A stretch of 64,000 nt of DNA from Candidatus Saccharimonadota bacterium (GCA_905373835.1 CAJPUN010000001.1:62001-126000); one strand, 5' to 3'. Positions 53,641-63,213 are shown, counted from the first letter of the stretch. A program made the numbers and translations. Notes: generated by a model not told the origin, from the letters alone.

Positions 53641-55407
53641 CTATGGCTGACTACGGAATTGTTCGATCCGCTTAGTTAGCTCAGCGATATTGTTCCAACT
53701 ACTGCCATCTGTCATGATGGCGAGCACGTATTTGCCGTTTGAGCCATAGACGATTGCTGCGTCGTGCAGGAGGCCATTCAAGAACCCAACCTTATTTGCC
53801 ACCGTGCCATTTGTGCCAGCAGGAATACCCTTGCGATACACATTGGCCTTGAGCGCAGAGAGGAATCGGTCGCGGTTGGCACTACTAAAGTTCTGCCCCG
53901 CATCAAGCATTACCATAAAGCGTGCAAGGTCATTTGCTGTGGTGTATGGCCCGCCAGACTTGGCAAAGGTCGTGTCTTTGAAGCCAATGTCATTGGCATC
54001 CTTTGTCACAACATCATAACCAATGACCTTAAGGTAGTTCTCTGCGCATGGGTTGTCGCTCTGGCTAATCATCTTATTGAAGCAAACTTGGTTGTCCTCC
54101 CAGCGCCAGCCTGCCAGCTGCTCGCGCCGAAGCACGCTATAGCCAACAAATAGTTTGTATGTACTGGCAGTGACAAATTGCTTGTTACCATTGTAGCTCG
54201 CATTGCGCTTCTTGCCATCAATCTCTAAGAATGAGATACCATACGTCCCGGGGTGATCCTCGGCATAGTGCTTGAGAAGAGCGTTAAGCCCGTCTTCGGT
54301 CGAGCTATAATTGCGGTCATATTCTACCTTGGCTGGCACCGTCTTCGTCACTGCGGTTGGCTGTGGGAGGGTTTGATTAATAAACTCCGATAGCTGCTGC
54401 GCAGTTGCGTCAATATCGAGCGTGCGCCCTGGTTTACCATCTGTGCGTGACGTTTCAGTGAGGTCGTACGTGGCAACTTTCGTGGTGCCTGGATCAATAT
54501 TCACCTTTGGCGTGACATGCTTTGTGAGATAGCCAGAGGCCTGCGATGCACTAATACTTGCTACTAATGTCTTGTCCTTTGGCTGAGCAACAACCCACTG
54601 AATAACTTCATTCGCTGGCAATGTCACTGTCTCGTCGTTTACTTTAAGGGCGACACCTTTGCCGATAACCTTTATGATTTTTTGCTCGAGCGCCTTCGCT
54701 GCATCGGTTGTAATAGCCGGGGCGATGCCGCGCATTGGGATTTCAACGGTCGTGCCCTGCACAAGGCGTGGGCTAATTGCACCAATGCTATGCGATACCG
54801 CATCACGCTGACACTCACCACCGCGCCGCGCTTGATTCACCACCAGCTTGCCGTGTTCGACCTTGAGGCTCGCATCGACTGGCGCACGCTTACAGACTGG
54901 CATGATCGTCTGAGTAATATATTGCTCGGTACGCGTCGTAGTCGTTAATTTTGGCGAGCTTGGCACATCTGGCTGCCACCAGAACGACGACAACGGCATA
55001 ATTCGCCACAGCAAGGGATACTGTGCCTGCGCAAGCCGGTCGGTGTTGTCTACTGTAATAGCAAGCTGCTCAATCGTCGGCGAGGCAATGGTTGTGCCAT
55101 CACCCACTAGCTTTACGGAGTGTCCTTGGTACGCCTGGTTAAGCGTTTCTGTGGCTTCTGACATTGTCTGCCAGCCAAGCGACACACCGTCGATCCGCGC
55201 ATTTGGCAGCAATCGATCACTCGGATACACCAGCTGGAACAGCACATTAAGCCCAAGAATAATACCAATGGTGATATAGGTTTTGCGCCGTGTCCAGCGA
55301 ATACGCAACACCGGCACACGCCAATCGGCAAAACGAAGTTTCTCGGCAATAGTTGCCTTGCGGCGTCGAGGGTACGGACGCTGCGCGCGCGGAGGAGTGT
55401 ACATCAT
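53641..55407 (-). CDS. Class A beta-lactamase-like serine hydrolase with PG-binding domains
   Basis: 588 residues. Basic N-terminus, membrane helix about 44-62, YoaR/VanW-associated peptidoglycan-binding-like region (NARIDGVSLGWQTMSEATETLNQAY, TDGKPGRTLDIDATAQQLSEFI), then a beta-lactamase fold with TASTYKLF (SxxK, about residue 413), SQSDNPCAENYL (SDN) and NKVGFLNGL (K-x-G). The mature part should face outside. It may act on peptidoglycan precursors or be a penicillin-interacting carboxypeptidase; beta-lactam hydrolysis is not implied. No clear Glu166 loop was identified. Confidence 0.84.
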   Translation of the reverse strand: MMYTPPRAQRPYPRRRKATIAEKLRFADWRVPVLRIRWTRRKTYITIGIILGLNVLFQLVYPSDRLLPNARIDGVSLGWQTMSEATETLNQAYQGHSVKLVGDGTTIASPTIEQLAITVDNTDRLAQAQYPLLWRIMPLSSFWWQPDVPSSPKLTTTTRTEQYITQTIMPVCKRAPVDASLKVEHGKLVVNQARRGGECQRDAVSHSIGAISPRLVQGTTVEIPMRGIAPAITTDAAKALEQKIIKVIGKGVALKVNDETVTLPANEVIQWVVAQPKDKTLVASISASQASGYLTKHVTPKVNIDPGTTKVATYDLTETSRTDGKPGRTLDIDATAQQLSEFINQTLPQPTAVTKTVPAKVEYDRNYSSTEDGLNALLKHYAEDHPGTYGISFLEIDGKKRNASYNGNKQFVTASTYKLFVGYSVLRREQLAGWRWEDNQVCFNKMISQSDNPCAENYLKVIGYDVVTKDANDIGFKDTTFAKSGGPYTTANDLARFMVMLDAGQNFSSANRDRFLSALKANVYRKGIPAGTNGTVANKVGFLNGLLHDAAIVYGSNGKYVLAIMTDGSSWNNIAELTKRIEQFRSQP

Positions 55408-55413
55408 GTAGAT

Positions 55414-55422
55414 ATTATATCA
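55414..55422 (-). promoter_or_regulatory. Extended -10 promoter of beta-lactamase-like gene
   Basis: TGA-TATAAT on the minus strand, ATCTAC, then ATG 55407. Confidence 0.7.
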
Positions 55423-55423
55423 T

Positions 55424-55786
55424 CTATGACGATTGGTCGCTTTGCAAAATTTCTAGTGCGCGCTGCAAAACCGCAATATCATCAGCGGCATTGTCTTGCT
55501 GCTCTAATGCGCTTATTTTTGCACGAATCACCTGTTCAACTGGTGCCACCACCACATCCGCAGCATTCTGGGTGGGCGGCACCACTTGCAAGCTACGTGC
55601 CGAGTTATCCTTCTTGACCAAAAAACCACGGACAATCAGGCCATTGACATGTGCTGCTACCGTACTGACCGACTTATAGTCGAAGGCACGCATAATTTCG
55701 CGGTAGCTTGGGCCGTAACCATTACTCTTGATAAATGTGTCTATAAATGTCAATAATTCACGTTGTTTTCGCGTTGGGCTTGTCAT
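55424..55786 (-). CDS. LexA-type winged-helix protein without peptidase domain
   Basis: 120 residues from ATG 55786, which overlaps the upstream stop (ATGA) and follows GGAGG. The LexA DNA-binding pattern is clear: TRKQRELLTFIDTFIKSNGYGPSYREIMRAFDYKSVSTVAAHVNGLIVRGFLVKK. After a linker a short acidic coiled coil replaces the S24 serine peptidase, so self-cleavage on DNA damage is impossible. Co-transcribed with an O-antigen ligase-like gene. Could be a LexA relative regulating envelope genes or a repressor lost from SOS control. Confidence 0.82.
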   Translation of the reverse strand: MTSPTRKQRELLTFIDTFIKSNGYGPSYREIMRAFDYKSVSTVAAHVNGLIVRGFLVKKDNSARSLQVVPPTQNAADVVVAPVEQVIRAKISALEQQDNAADDIAVLQRALEILQSDQSS

Positions 55787-57081
55787 AATCCATCCTCCGT
55801 TATCGCTAGTGCTGCCAGCCCCCACCAGAGCATCGACACAGTGTCGTCAACAAAAACTGGTAAGAACAATCCTATCACAGTTAAGCCGATTCCGCCAGCA
55901 AAACTACCGAAAGCCAGCCAATATGACCGGCGATGCCATAATTTTACCAGCACACCAGTGGTTAATGCAACTAATAATAGTAATCCAATCCAGCCAATTT
56001 CGTGAGCAACGAACAAATAGTGGTTTTCAATGATTAAGCTCTGCCCATTGCCAAGAAGTGATGCCGAGCCAGTACTTCCTACGCCAGTGCCAAGCGGTTG
56101 CTGCAGGGCGCGCGCTAGGCCAGCTTGCAATGAAGTGATTCGGTCGCTGTCGGATGTTTGAGCGGGGCCATGCGTTGGGTCGTTATGCAAGATAACATTA
56201 TCAATAAAGTGTGGATCCATAGCGTAGCCAATACTACCAACAATCACCCCACAGCCAAGTACTGCGCCAACACCCCACAGTACGATACGCCGAGATGTCT
56301 GCGACTGCCATGCCCTGATAATCGCAACAACGCCGACGCCAACCGCCACCGCGAGCAGCGCACTTCGCGAATAGCTCTGCCACACGGCAAGCGCCGCTAG
56401 CAGCGCCATACCACCAAGTGCCCAGCGCCGCATATGCGAGATACGCCGCCATTGCAATGCGCCATACGCCACGATAAGCGTCAGGACGGTACTTGCATAC
56501 GCCCCAAGTGGGTTTGGCCCACGCAGCGTGCTATTAATGCGGACATAGGCACTGTTGGAGTCGACTGTTTGGTAGGGTTCGATCGTCGTCGGCCCGTAGC
56601 CAAGCGGTACTAGCACATCACGCGGCAGGACAAGCTGCGCTGCTGCAAAGCCAATCACGATGACTGCACCCGCACCGAGCATACGCAGCAGCCAGTGCCG
56701 ATACTGCGGATAATTACTCACAAACACATAAACCGCCACACCAAGTGCCACAAAACGCAGATCAATCAACAAACCCGACAGCAGGGCCAACCCAGACGTT
56801 GCCACAAGCAGCGCCACCACACCGTGCCACAGCGCAAAGGCAAGTGCCAGCTGGATAATGCGATCACTCAGCCAACGCCGCCACTGCCGGCGCAGCGTCA
56901 CATCAACAATAACAAGAAGTAAGACGACGAGGAGTAAAACTTCTTTCCACGCCTTGACAAAGAGCGCATAATCTGGCCAATGTGCGCCTACCCATACGGT
57001 CAGCGGTGCATGGATAGCCAGCCCGAAAAATATCGTACACAAAAACCAAGCCGGTATCTTTTCTCGCAATAACCGCTTCAT
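55783..57081 (-). CDS. O-antigen ligase family (Wzy_C-like) membrane protein
   Basis: 432 residues with about 10-12 membrane helices. The central extracytoplasmic loop (NSAYVRINSTLRGPNPLGAYASTV, then DSDRITSLQAGLARALQQPLGTGVGSTG) and the segment ENHYLFVAHEIGWIGLLLLV match Wzy_C polymerases and ligases that join glycan repeat units. TACACT lies 8 nt before the ATG (almost leaderless). Divergent from the initiating sugar transferase by 53 nt, so a shared glycan role is likely. Confidence 0.84.
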   Translation of the reverse strand: MKRLLREKIPAWFLCTIFFGLAIHAPLTVWVGAHWPDYALFVKAWKEVLLLVVLLLVIVDVTLRRQWRRWLSDRIIQLALAFALWHGVVALLVATSGLALLSGLLIDLRFVALGVAVYVFVSNYPQYRHWLLRMLGAGAVIVIGFAAAQLVLPRDVLVPLGYGPTTIEPYQTVDSNSAYVRINSTLRGPNPLGAYASTVLTLIVAYGALQWRRISHMRRWALGGMALLAALAVWQSYSRSALLAVAVGVGVVAIIRAWQSQTSRRIVLWGVGAVLGCGVIVGSIGYAMDPHFIDNVILHNDPTHGPAQTSDSDRITSLQAGLARALQQPLGTGVGSTGSASLLGNGQSLIIENHYLFVAHEIGWIGLLLLVALTTGVLVKLWHRRSYWLAFGSFAGGIGLTVIGLFLPVFVDDTVSMLWWGLAALAITEDGL

Positions 57082-57133
57082 CTCTTTCTAGTGTAGCAAA
57101 CTTTGGGTAAAAAGTGTTATAGTAACAGTTGTT

Positions 57134-58570
57134 ATGCCGTCAAAAAATACGAAATTTTATAGTCTCATTCTCATCGGCCTCGATTTTGTTGTGCTGATGG
57201 CGGTGTTTTTCATCGCATACTATGTCCGTACGCAAATCGATCACCGTGATTTGCTCCATACTGTCTATGCTAGCGACTATCTGCTTGGTTTCGTCGTCAT
57301 TGCGCCAGTGTGGATTATTCTCTATGCCTCACTTGGACTCTATAGCGCAAGCGTCTATAGCCGGCGACTCGTCGAATGGGGGCGGCTGTTGCTGGGGACA
57401 TTCATGGGTATTCTGCTCGTGATTGGCTGGGAGTACGGCACACGAATGTATATCTTTCCGGCTCGCTTGGTGGCGATGTATGTCTTTCTTGGTTCGTTTT
57501 TGGCAATTGGCACAGTGCGCGAGCTGTTTCGCCTGACGCGGAGCTGGCTCTTCCAGTACAACCATGGCGTGAACCGTGTGATGGTGATTGGGACATCGCT
57601 GGCAACGCGTGACATCGCTGAGTCGATCTCAACCACCTACAAGTCAGGTTTTCGCGTCGTGGCAATGGCTGGCCCCAAGCGCTTTGTGCCGCCAGGACTC
57701 GATGTTGTTCATTTTGCATCACTCGACCCTGCCCTTGCGCAAATCAAGGAGCTCAAGATTGACACCATCATCCAAACCAACCTCTACGAAAACGAAGAGA
57801 AGAATCAAAAAGTGCTTGGTGCTGCCCAAGTTAATCACATCCAATACAACTTCATCCCTGGCGAGCCAGAATTTTATACTGGCAAGAACACCATCGATGT
57901 TTTTCTTGGCTACCCAATGATTACCGTTAGCCAAACACCACTCATTGGCTGGGGAGAAATCGCGAAGCGAATCTTTGACACGATTATTTCTGGCATATTA
58001 CTCATTGTCCTTGCGCCGCTCTTTATTTTGCTCATCATCCTACAAAAGATCTTTAACCCCGGGCCAGCATTTTATATCTCAAAGCGCCTCAGTCGCTACT
58101 CTGAGCCGATCCAGCTTATCAAATTCCGTAGTATGGGCGCACAGTATGGCAAGCAAGACGCAGCTGATGAGTTCCGTGCAATGGGCCGCGACGACCTGGC
58201 TGAAGAGTATGAAAAAAACCGCAAGGTCGAACACGACCCACGCATCACTCGCTTTGGCAATTTTTTGCGGGCAACATCACTTGACGAATTACCTCAGATT
58301 TTCAACGTCTTTCGTGGTGATTTGAGCTTAGTTGGGCCACGGCCAATTCTACCCCAAGAAGTAAAGTTTAGTTCAGCCCGCACGGCACTCTTACACAGCG
58401 TGAAGTCAGGGGTGACGGGCTTATGGCAGGTGTCTGGGCGCTCAAACCTGAGCTTCGATGAGCGGATCGAGCTTGAGCTATTTTATGCCCAAAACTGGAG
58501 CTTCTGGCTGGATATCAAGATTCTGTTCAAGACGATCGGCGTGGTGCTACGCAAGACGGGCGCAAAATAG
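57134..58570 (+). CDS. Undecaprenyl-phosphate sugar phosphotransferase (bacterial sugar transferase)
   Basis: 478 residues. Four or five N-terminal helices, a CoA-binding-like domain (VNRVMVIGTSLATRDIAES), another helix (IFDTIISGILLIVLAPLFILLIIL), then the catalytic domain: AFYISKRLSRYSEPIQLIKFRSM, HDPRITRFGNFLRATSLDELPQIFNVFRGDLSLVGPRP and SGVTGLWQVSGRS. Transfers the first sugar phosphate onto undecaprenyl phosphate to start repeat-unit or exopolysaccharide synthesis. TATAGT 10 nt before the ATG leaves a 3-4 nt leader. Confidence 0.94.
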   Translation: MPSKNTKFYSLILIGLDFVVLMAVFFIAYYVRTQIDHRDLLHTVYASDYLLGFVVIAPVWIILYASLGLYSASVYSRRLVEWGRLLLGTFMGILLVIGWEYGTRMYIFPARLVAMYVFLGSFLAIGTVRELFRLTRSWLFQYNHGVNRVMVIGTSLATRDIAESISTTYKSGFRVVAMAGPKRFVPPGLDVVHFASLDPALAQIKELKIDTIIQTNLYENEEKNQKVLGAAQVNHIQYNFIPGEPEFYTGKNTIDVFLGYPMITVSQTPLIGWGEIAKRIFDTIISGILLIVLAPLFILLIILQKIFNPGPAFYISKRLSRYSEPIQLIKFRSMGAQYGKQDAADEFRAMGRDDLAEEYEKNRKVEHDPRITRFGNFLRATSLDELPQIFNVFRGDLSLVGPRPILPQEVKFSSARTALLHSVKSGVTGLWQVSGRSNLSFDERIELELFYAQNWSFWLDIKILFKTIGVVLRKTGAK

Positions 58571-58867
58571 ACGACATATCGTTATAGAGCTTAAGCAAGA
58601 GAGCAATCTCTATAGGCTATTTCTTATTTAGATTCCAAACCATACTATCTTTTAATAGCTTTACCCTGCTCCATCTACTGGAATACTTGGTTTATTAGTT
58701 TTCATAACAAAACGTCATCTTTAATATAAAAGATTAATAGTGGAAGGTGCCGATGTTTTATAATGTCTCTAAGAAAGCAGTAGAAGTGTGGGACGGAAAA
58801 TCGCAATAATAAACCATCAGACTTGGGCACTGCTCACAAAAAAAGCGTGTAGCCCTCAGTTCCTTAG
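58571..58867. other. Intergenic region, no clear feature
   Basis: 297 nt, AT-rich, between convergent glycan genes. A TATAGAG/CTCTATA pair at 58583-58615 could form a weak hairpin; no protein gene is supported. Confidence 0.45.
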
Positions 58868-59992
58868 TTATTTTATCATCTGATCGCGCACTACCTTGCG
58901 TAGCTTGGTCAGAAATAGCGTCTTGTCAAAACGCTGTGCAGTGCGACGCAAGACCGTCGGATCAAAGGTTCGTTTCTCGGCCTGCTCAATTGCTTTAGCA
59001 ACGCTAATGCTCGTCTGTCGGTCGAATAGCACACCCACTTCGGGCGACGTGACGATATCCGTCGTGCCGCCACGAGCCAAACCAATCACTGGCGCACCAG
59101 CTGCTAGCGCTTCGACACTGACAATTCCAAAATCTTCCTCTGCTGGGTAGATAAAGCCACGCGCTGTTGTAATAGCCTTCTCATACTCGGCATCGCTCGC
59201 ATCACCAAAGCGATCGGTGCGGAACTCAACTGTTGGACCAGCCAGATCAACAAGCCTATTGTGTGCGGGGCCATTACCAAAGACGATCAGCTTCTTGCCA
59301 AGCTTCGTCGCTGCCGTAACAGCCAAGTCGTAGCGCTTATATGGCAGCTGCCGGCCAATCGTCACATAATGATCACCCCGCTTGGTAGCAGGCGTAAACC
59401 GACTTATATCTACCGGTGGATGAATAACTATGCTATTTCGATTGTAATATTTTTTAATGCGCTGTTGCGTCTCGGTCGAGTTTGCCAAGAAAACATCGAC
59501 TTGCCGAGCCGCTTGGAGGTCTAGCTTGCGCTGGTGCGGCACCATGAGTGGCATGAGCGTGCGAATGAGCGGATTGAGATTACCATAGCCTGGGTCGCGT
59601 CGATATTCATCGTAGTGGCTCCAGTAATATCGTGGTGGTGTGTGACAATAGTTGATAATAACCTGATCGGGCCTCGTCTTTCTCACTTGGTGACCATGCA
59701 TGTATGAGCTGGTGAGGATGATATCAAACTCACGCAGATCAAGTCGCCGCATCGCTTTGACAGCCAGTGTTGGAAACAGCTTATAATACGTGCGCACCTT
59801 GCGTGGGATTTTTTGCAAAAACGACGGCCGAACATCAAGCTCAGCAAAGGCTGGCATCTTGTCCTCATTATACATTGCGGTATAGATCGGTGCATCCGGA
59901 AAAGCTTCGTGCATAGCGAGCACGACATTCTCGGCACCACCCATTGTTGTCAAGAAGTCGCAGACAATGGCAATTTTGGGTTGTTTACTCAT
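58868..59992 (-). CDS. GT4 family glycosyltransferase
   Basis: 374 residues from ATG 59992. GT-B fold: N-terminal KIAIVCDFLTTMGGAENVVLAMHEAFPD, NYCHTPPRYYW, VDVFLANSTETQQRIKKYY, then IGRQLPYKRYDLAV, FGNGPAHNRLV and the donor-binding EEDFGIVSVEALAAGAPVIGLARGGTTDIV with the E-x7-E motif. Resembles WbaZ-like mannosyl/other hexosyl transferases; donor not fixed. Cytoplasmic, acting on lipid-linked acceptors. Confidence 0.92.
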   Translation of the reverse strand: MSKQPKIAIVCDFLTTMGGAENVVLAMHEAFPDAPIYTAMYNEDKMPAFAELDVRPSFLQKIPRKVRTYYKLFPTLAVKAMRRLDLREFDIILTSSYMHGHQVRKTRPDQVIINYCHTPPRYYWSHYDEYRRDPGYGNLNPLIRTLMPLMVPHQRKLDLQAARQVDVFLANSTETQQRIKKYYNRNSIVIHPPVDISRFTPATKRGDHYVTIGRQLPYKRYDLAVTAATKLGKKLIVFGNGPAHNRLVDLAGPTVEFRTDRFGDASDAEYEKAITTARGFIYPAEEDFGIVSVEALAAGAPVIGLARGGTTDIVTSPEVGVLFDRQTSISVAKAIEQAEKRTFDPTVLRRTAQRFDKTLFLTKLRKVVRDQMIK

Positions 59993-59998
59993 AGTATC

Positions 59999-60004
59999 AG
60001 TGTA
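59999..60004 (-). promoter_or_regulatory. -10 element of GT4 gene
   Basis: TACACT on the minus strand, GATACT, then ATG 59992. This supports the start used over an ATG six codons upstream. Confidence 0.6.
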
Positions 60005-60031
60005 GCGCAAAGGAGAGATTTTACCTATACC

Positions 60032-61858
60032 TTACTCCACCGTCACACTCTTGGCAAGATTGCGCGGCTGGTCGACGTCGTGCCCCCGCTCCACTGCCAT
60101 ATAGTAAGCAAAAAGCTGTGATATAACATTAAACAAAATTGGCGTGAGGTGCTGCAGCTTGGTCGCGACGCGCACCACCGTCTCGGCAGGGACGCGTTTA
60201 TCTGTGTCGGTAATGACAATCGCATGGGCACCACGCGCATTCATCTCAATCAAATTACTCTGCGATTTTTCGTACAGCCAGTTGTCCTGCAAATAACACA
60301 CTTCGAAGAAATGATCGTCAATCAGGGCAATTGGCCCATGCTTGAGCTCACCTGCTGCATAGGCTTCAGCATGAATGTAGCTTACCTCCTTAAGCTTGAG
60401 TGCGCCCTCAAGTGCAGCTGGGTAGAGTGTGTCGCGACCAATATAGAGCGCATGATTATAGTGGGCATAATTATGTGCGATGTTTTTGACGCTATCAGCT
60501 TGCTTAGCCAGCGTCTTTTCAATCTCGGCTGGTAGCATCTCAAGCTCATTAATAAACTCACCCATCAGCCGTGGGTTTGTCCCCTTGGCTGCTGCGAGCA
60601 TCAGGCCAAAGATCGTCATCGCTGCCACTTGCGAGGTAAAGGCCTTGGTGCTGGCCACACTAATCTCTGCCCCCACGTGTACATATACTCCATCATCAAC
60701 TTCGCGTGCAATCGTGCTCCCCACTGCATTAACGACACCAAGGCAGGTCACACCCCGTCGCTTGAGTTCCGTGAGGCAGGCCAATGTATCGGCCGTCTCA
60801 CCACTCTGGCTCACAATGAGCGCAACGGTATGCTCGGGGATGTTATATGCTCGGTAGCGCAGCTCGCTAGCAATCTCCACACTCACTGTTACATCATCAG
60901 TCAGTTGCTCAATAAAATAACTAGCTTGCATCCCCGCAAAATACGCCGTGCCACAGCCCACAATCATCACATGCTTGATCTGTCGCAATTCAGCATCACT
61001 TAAGCCTATACCGCCTAGCCGGGCATAGCGCTGCGCGGCAATCACTCGCCCAGCCAGCGTTGCCGCAAGGCTGGTCGGCTGCTCAAATATTTCTTTGAGG
61101 AGAAAGTGGTCGTACCCCTGTTTTTGAATAGCTTGTAAATCCATCTCTAGTGTCTCTACTTGCACATCGACCACTTGCGAATCAGTCGTTTGGAGCTCAA
61201 GGCCAGTGCGGGTGCAGCGCCCTACTTCGCCATCGTGCAGATAGACCACTTGGTTGGTATACCCCACCAGGGCCGATGCATCACTGGCAATGTACGTTTC
61301 GCCATCGCCCAGCCCAACAATGAGTGGGCTACCCTTGCGGGCCACAATAATCTCATTAGGGTCATTCGCTTGAACAACTGCTAAGCCATACGTGCCTACC
61401 ACCATTTTGAGCGCACCTCGCACTGCCGCCAAGAGGTCTGGTGCTTGCTTGTGCAGATAGTCGATAAGCGCCGTCAATACTTCAGTGTCAGTATCACTCT
61501 TAAATTCATACTCATGTGCTGCAAGCATCGTCTTGAGCGCCTGATAGTTCTCGATAATGCCATTATGTACAACGTAGATCTGCCCCACTTGATGCGGATG
61601 AGCGTTGCGTTTGCTGGGTGCCCCGTGGGTTGCCCAGCGAGTGTGACCAATGCCAACCGTATCAGTCGTCTTGTGGCGAGCTGTGAGCTCATTCAGCGCA
61701 GCCACCTTGCCTTTTGTTCTGAGTAACGTTGGCGCGGCATCCTCATCGAGTGTAACAATACCAGCACTATCATATCCGCGATATTCAAGCCGCTTGAGTT
61801 CCGTCAGCAGTACACTCTGCGCTGGTCGCGTTCCGATATATCCAACTATTCCACACAT
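60032..61858 (-). CDS. glmS: Glutamine-fructose-6-phosphate aminotransferase
   Basis: 608 residues. N-terminal MCGIVGYIG with Cys2 as the amidotransferase nucleophile, GHTRWATHG, HNGIIENY, SDTDTEVL, then two SIS domains (IVGCGTAYFAGM, VSQSGETADT; YIGRDTLYPAALEGALKLKEVSYIHAEAYAAGELKHGPIALI) and the C-terminal PRNLAKSVTVE. It makes glucosamine-6-phosphate, the entry to UDP-GlcNAc and hence to peptidoglycan and amino-sugar glycans. The leader from TATAAT to the ATG is about 15 nt with AAGAGGAAAGG, too short for a glmS ribozyme. Confidence 0.97.
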   Translation of the reverse strand: MCGIVGYIGTRPAQSVLLTELKRLEYRGYDSAGIVTLDEDAAPTLLRTKGKVAALNELTARHKTTDTVGIGHTRWATHGAPSKRNAHPHQVGQIYVVHNGIIENYQALKTMLAAHEYEFKSDTDTEVLTALIDYLHKQAPDLLAAVRGALKMVVGTYGLAVVQANDPNEIIVARKGSPLIVGLGDGETYIASDASALVGYTNQVVYLHDGEVGRCTRTGLELQTTDSQVVDVQVETLEMDLQAIQKQGYDHFLLKEIFEQPTSLAATLAGRVIAAQRYARLGGIGLSDAELRQIKHVMIVGCGTAYFAGMQASYFIEQLTDDVTVSVEIASELRYRAYNIPEHTVALIVSQSGETADTLACLTELKRRGVTCLGVVNAVGSTIAREVDDGVYVHVGAEISVASTKAFTSQVAAMTIFGLMLAAAKGTNPRLMGEFINELEMLPAEIEKTLAKQADSVKNIAHNYAHYNHALYIGRDTLYPAALEGALKLKEVSYIHAEAYAAGELKHGPIALIDDHFFEVCYLQDNWLYEKSQSNLIEMNARGAHAIVITDTDKRVPAETVVRVATKLQHLTPILFNVISQLFAYYMAVERGHDVDQPRNLAKSVTVE

Positions 61859-62154
61859 AGGTTTTTCCTTTCCTCTTGTATTATAGCGCTTTGGTCTTTG
61901 CCTTCTAGTGTACTCTCATTTTTAAATAATTTTGCAAGAATGTAAAAATTACAATGATTTTTCTCTGTTACTACATGATGCTATTTTTACATCAATAGTA
62001 CTTTGAGTATAAGAAGTTAGAGAAAAGGTGGCAAAATATAAGACCAAGTGTAGCGCCCACCTTCAGCTATAATTAAACCGATATACGCATACTTGTAGAC
62101 GAAGATAACACGATATGTTCGACATTTTTTCGACGAAGGGGTATACTAAGTAGT
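61859..62154. other. Divergent promoter region glmS/galE
   Basis: 296 nt. Holds the glmS promoter (TATAAT near its left end) and the galE promoter at the right end. No riboswitch or ribozyme core was found. Confidence 0.55.
62142..62147 (+). promoter_or_regulatory. -10 element of galE
   Basis: TATACT, AAGTAGT (7 nt), then ATG 62155. Confidence 0.65.
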
Positions 62155-63177
62155 ATGAGTAGAGAAACAATTTTAGTCACTGGTGGCGCTGGATATATTG
62201 GCAGCCACACCATTATCGAGCTTATTGCGGCAGGATTTGACGTCGTCGTTATTGACAATCTTGCCAATGCGAGCCATGAAAGCCTGCAGCGCGTCGAAAC
62301 AATTACCGGCACAACTATCCCCTTTGTCGAGGCTGATGTGCGTGACCGATCGGTACTTGATGCGATTTTTAGTAAGCATGATATCAGTGCTGTCATTCAC
62401 TTTGCTGGGCTCAAAGCCGTTGGTGAGTCGGTCGAGAAACCGCTGGAATACTATGACTGCAATCTTAGCTCAACCCTCACCCTCTTAGCCGCAATGCGCC
62501 AACATGGGGTGCATCGACTTGTTTTTTCAAGCTCTGCGACGGTCTATGGCACACCAGAGTCATTGCCACTCACTGAATCATCACGCACTGGCACCGGTAT
62601 TACCAATCCATACGGCTGGACGAAATATATGATCGAGCAGATCATTCGTGACTATTGTACGGCACACCCCGACTTCCAAGCGACCATCTTGCGCTACTTT
62701 AATCCGATTGGTGCGCATATATCAGGTATGATTGGCGAAGATCCAAATGGCATCCCTAATAATCTCTTGCCTTACGTTGCACAAGTTGCAGTTGGAAAAT
62801 TGCAGAGCGTTGGTGTATTTGGTGATGACTACGACACGCCCGACGGCACTGGTGTGCGCGACTACATTCACGTCGTCGACCTTGCCAAGGGGCATGTGGC
62901 TGCCCTATCACACATGCAGCCAGGTGAGCACACCTATAACCTTGGCACTGGCCATGGTACCTCTGTTTTGGAGATCATTAGCGCCTTTGGCAAGGCCTGC
63001 AATCATGAGATTCCATACGAGATAAAACCACGCCGTGCTGGTGATATTGCAGCTTGTTATGCCGACTGCAGCAAGGCACAGCAAGAGCTTGGTTGGCATG
63101 CAGAGCTTTCGATTGAGCGAGCCTGCGAAGACTCCTGGCGCTGGCAATCTCATAACCCAAATGGTTATAAGAATTAA
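62155..63177 (+). CDS. galE: UDP-glucose 4-epimerase
   Basis: 340 residues. NAD-binding TGGAGYIGSHTI, VVIDNLANAS, HFAGLKAVGESVEKPLEYY, catalytic Ser in SSSATVYG, Tyr-x3-Lys in YGWTKYMIEQ, RYFNPIGAH, DYIHVVDLAKGH and NLGTGHGTSVLE. Interconverts UDP-glucose and UDP-galactose (perhaps UDP-GlcNAc/GalNAc) for glycan synthesis. Length and motifs fit the GalE group. Confidence 0.95.
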   Translation: MSRETILVTGGAGYIGSHTIIELIAAGFDVVVIDNLANASHESLQRVETITGTTIPFVEADVRDRSVLDAIFSKHDISAVIHFAGLKAVGESVEKPLEYYDCNLSSTLTLLAAMRQHGVHRLVFSSSATVYGTPESLPLTESSRTGTGITNPYGWTKYMIEQIIRDYCTAHPDFQATILRYFNPIGAHISGMIGEDPNGIPNNLLPYVAQVAVGKLQSVGVFGDDYDTPDGTGVRDYIHVVDLAKGHVAALSHMQPGEHTYNLGTGHGTSVLEIISAFGKACNHEIPYEIKPRRAGDIAACYADCSKAQQELGWHAELSIERACEDSWRWQSHNPNGYKN

Positions 63178-63186
63178 AATTTAGAT

Positions 63187-63213
63187 AATACCCCATGGGG
63201 TATTTTGCAATGA
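63187..63213. repeat. Palindrome and half-copy of the 48716 repeat
   Basis: AATACCCCATGGGGTATT is a perfect 18-nt palindrome (63187-63204). With the next bases it reads GGGGTATTTTGCAATGAA, one mismatch from the right arm at 48738-48756. It lies 10 nt after the galE stop. Confidence 0.8.

Noticed and set aside
58753..58809. 18-codon open frame with a GGAAGG upstream
   Set aside because: Too short, and no independent evidence of translation in an AT-rich gap.
61859..62100. Possible glmS riboswitch/ribozyme
   Set aside because: The predicted promoter leaves a leader of only about 15 nt and no ribozyme core sequence was seen.
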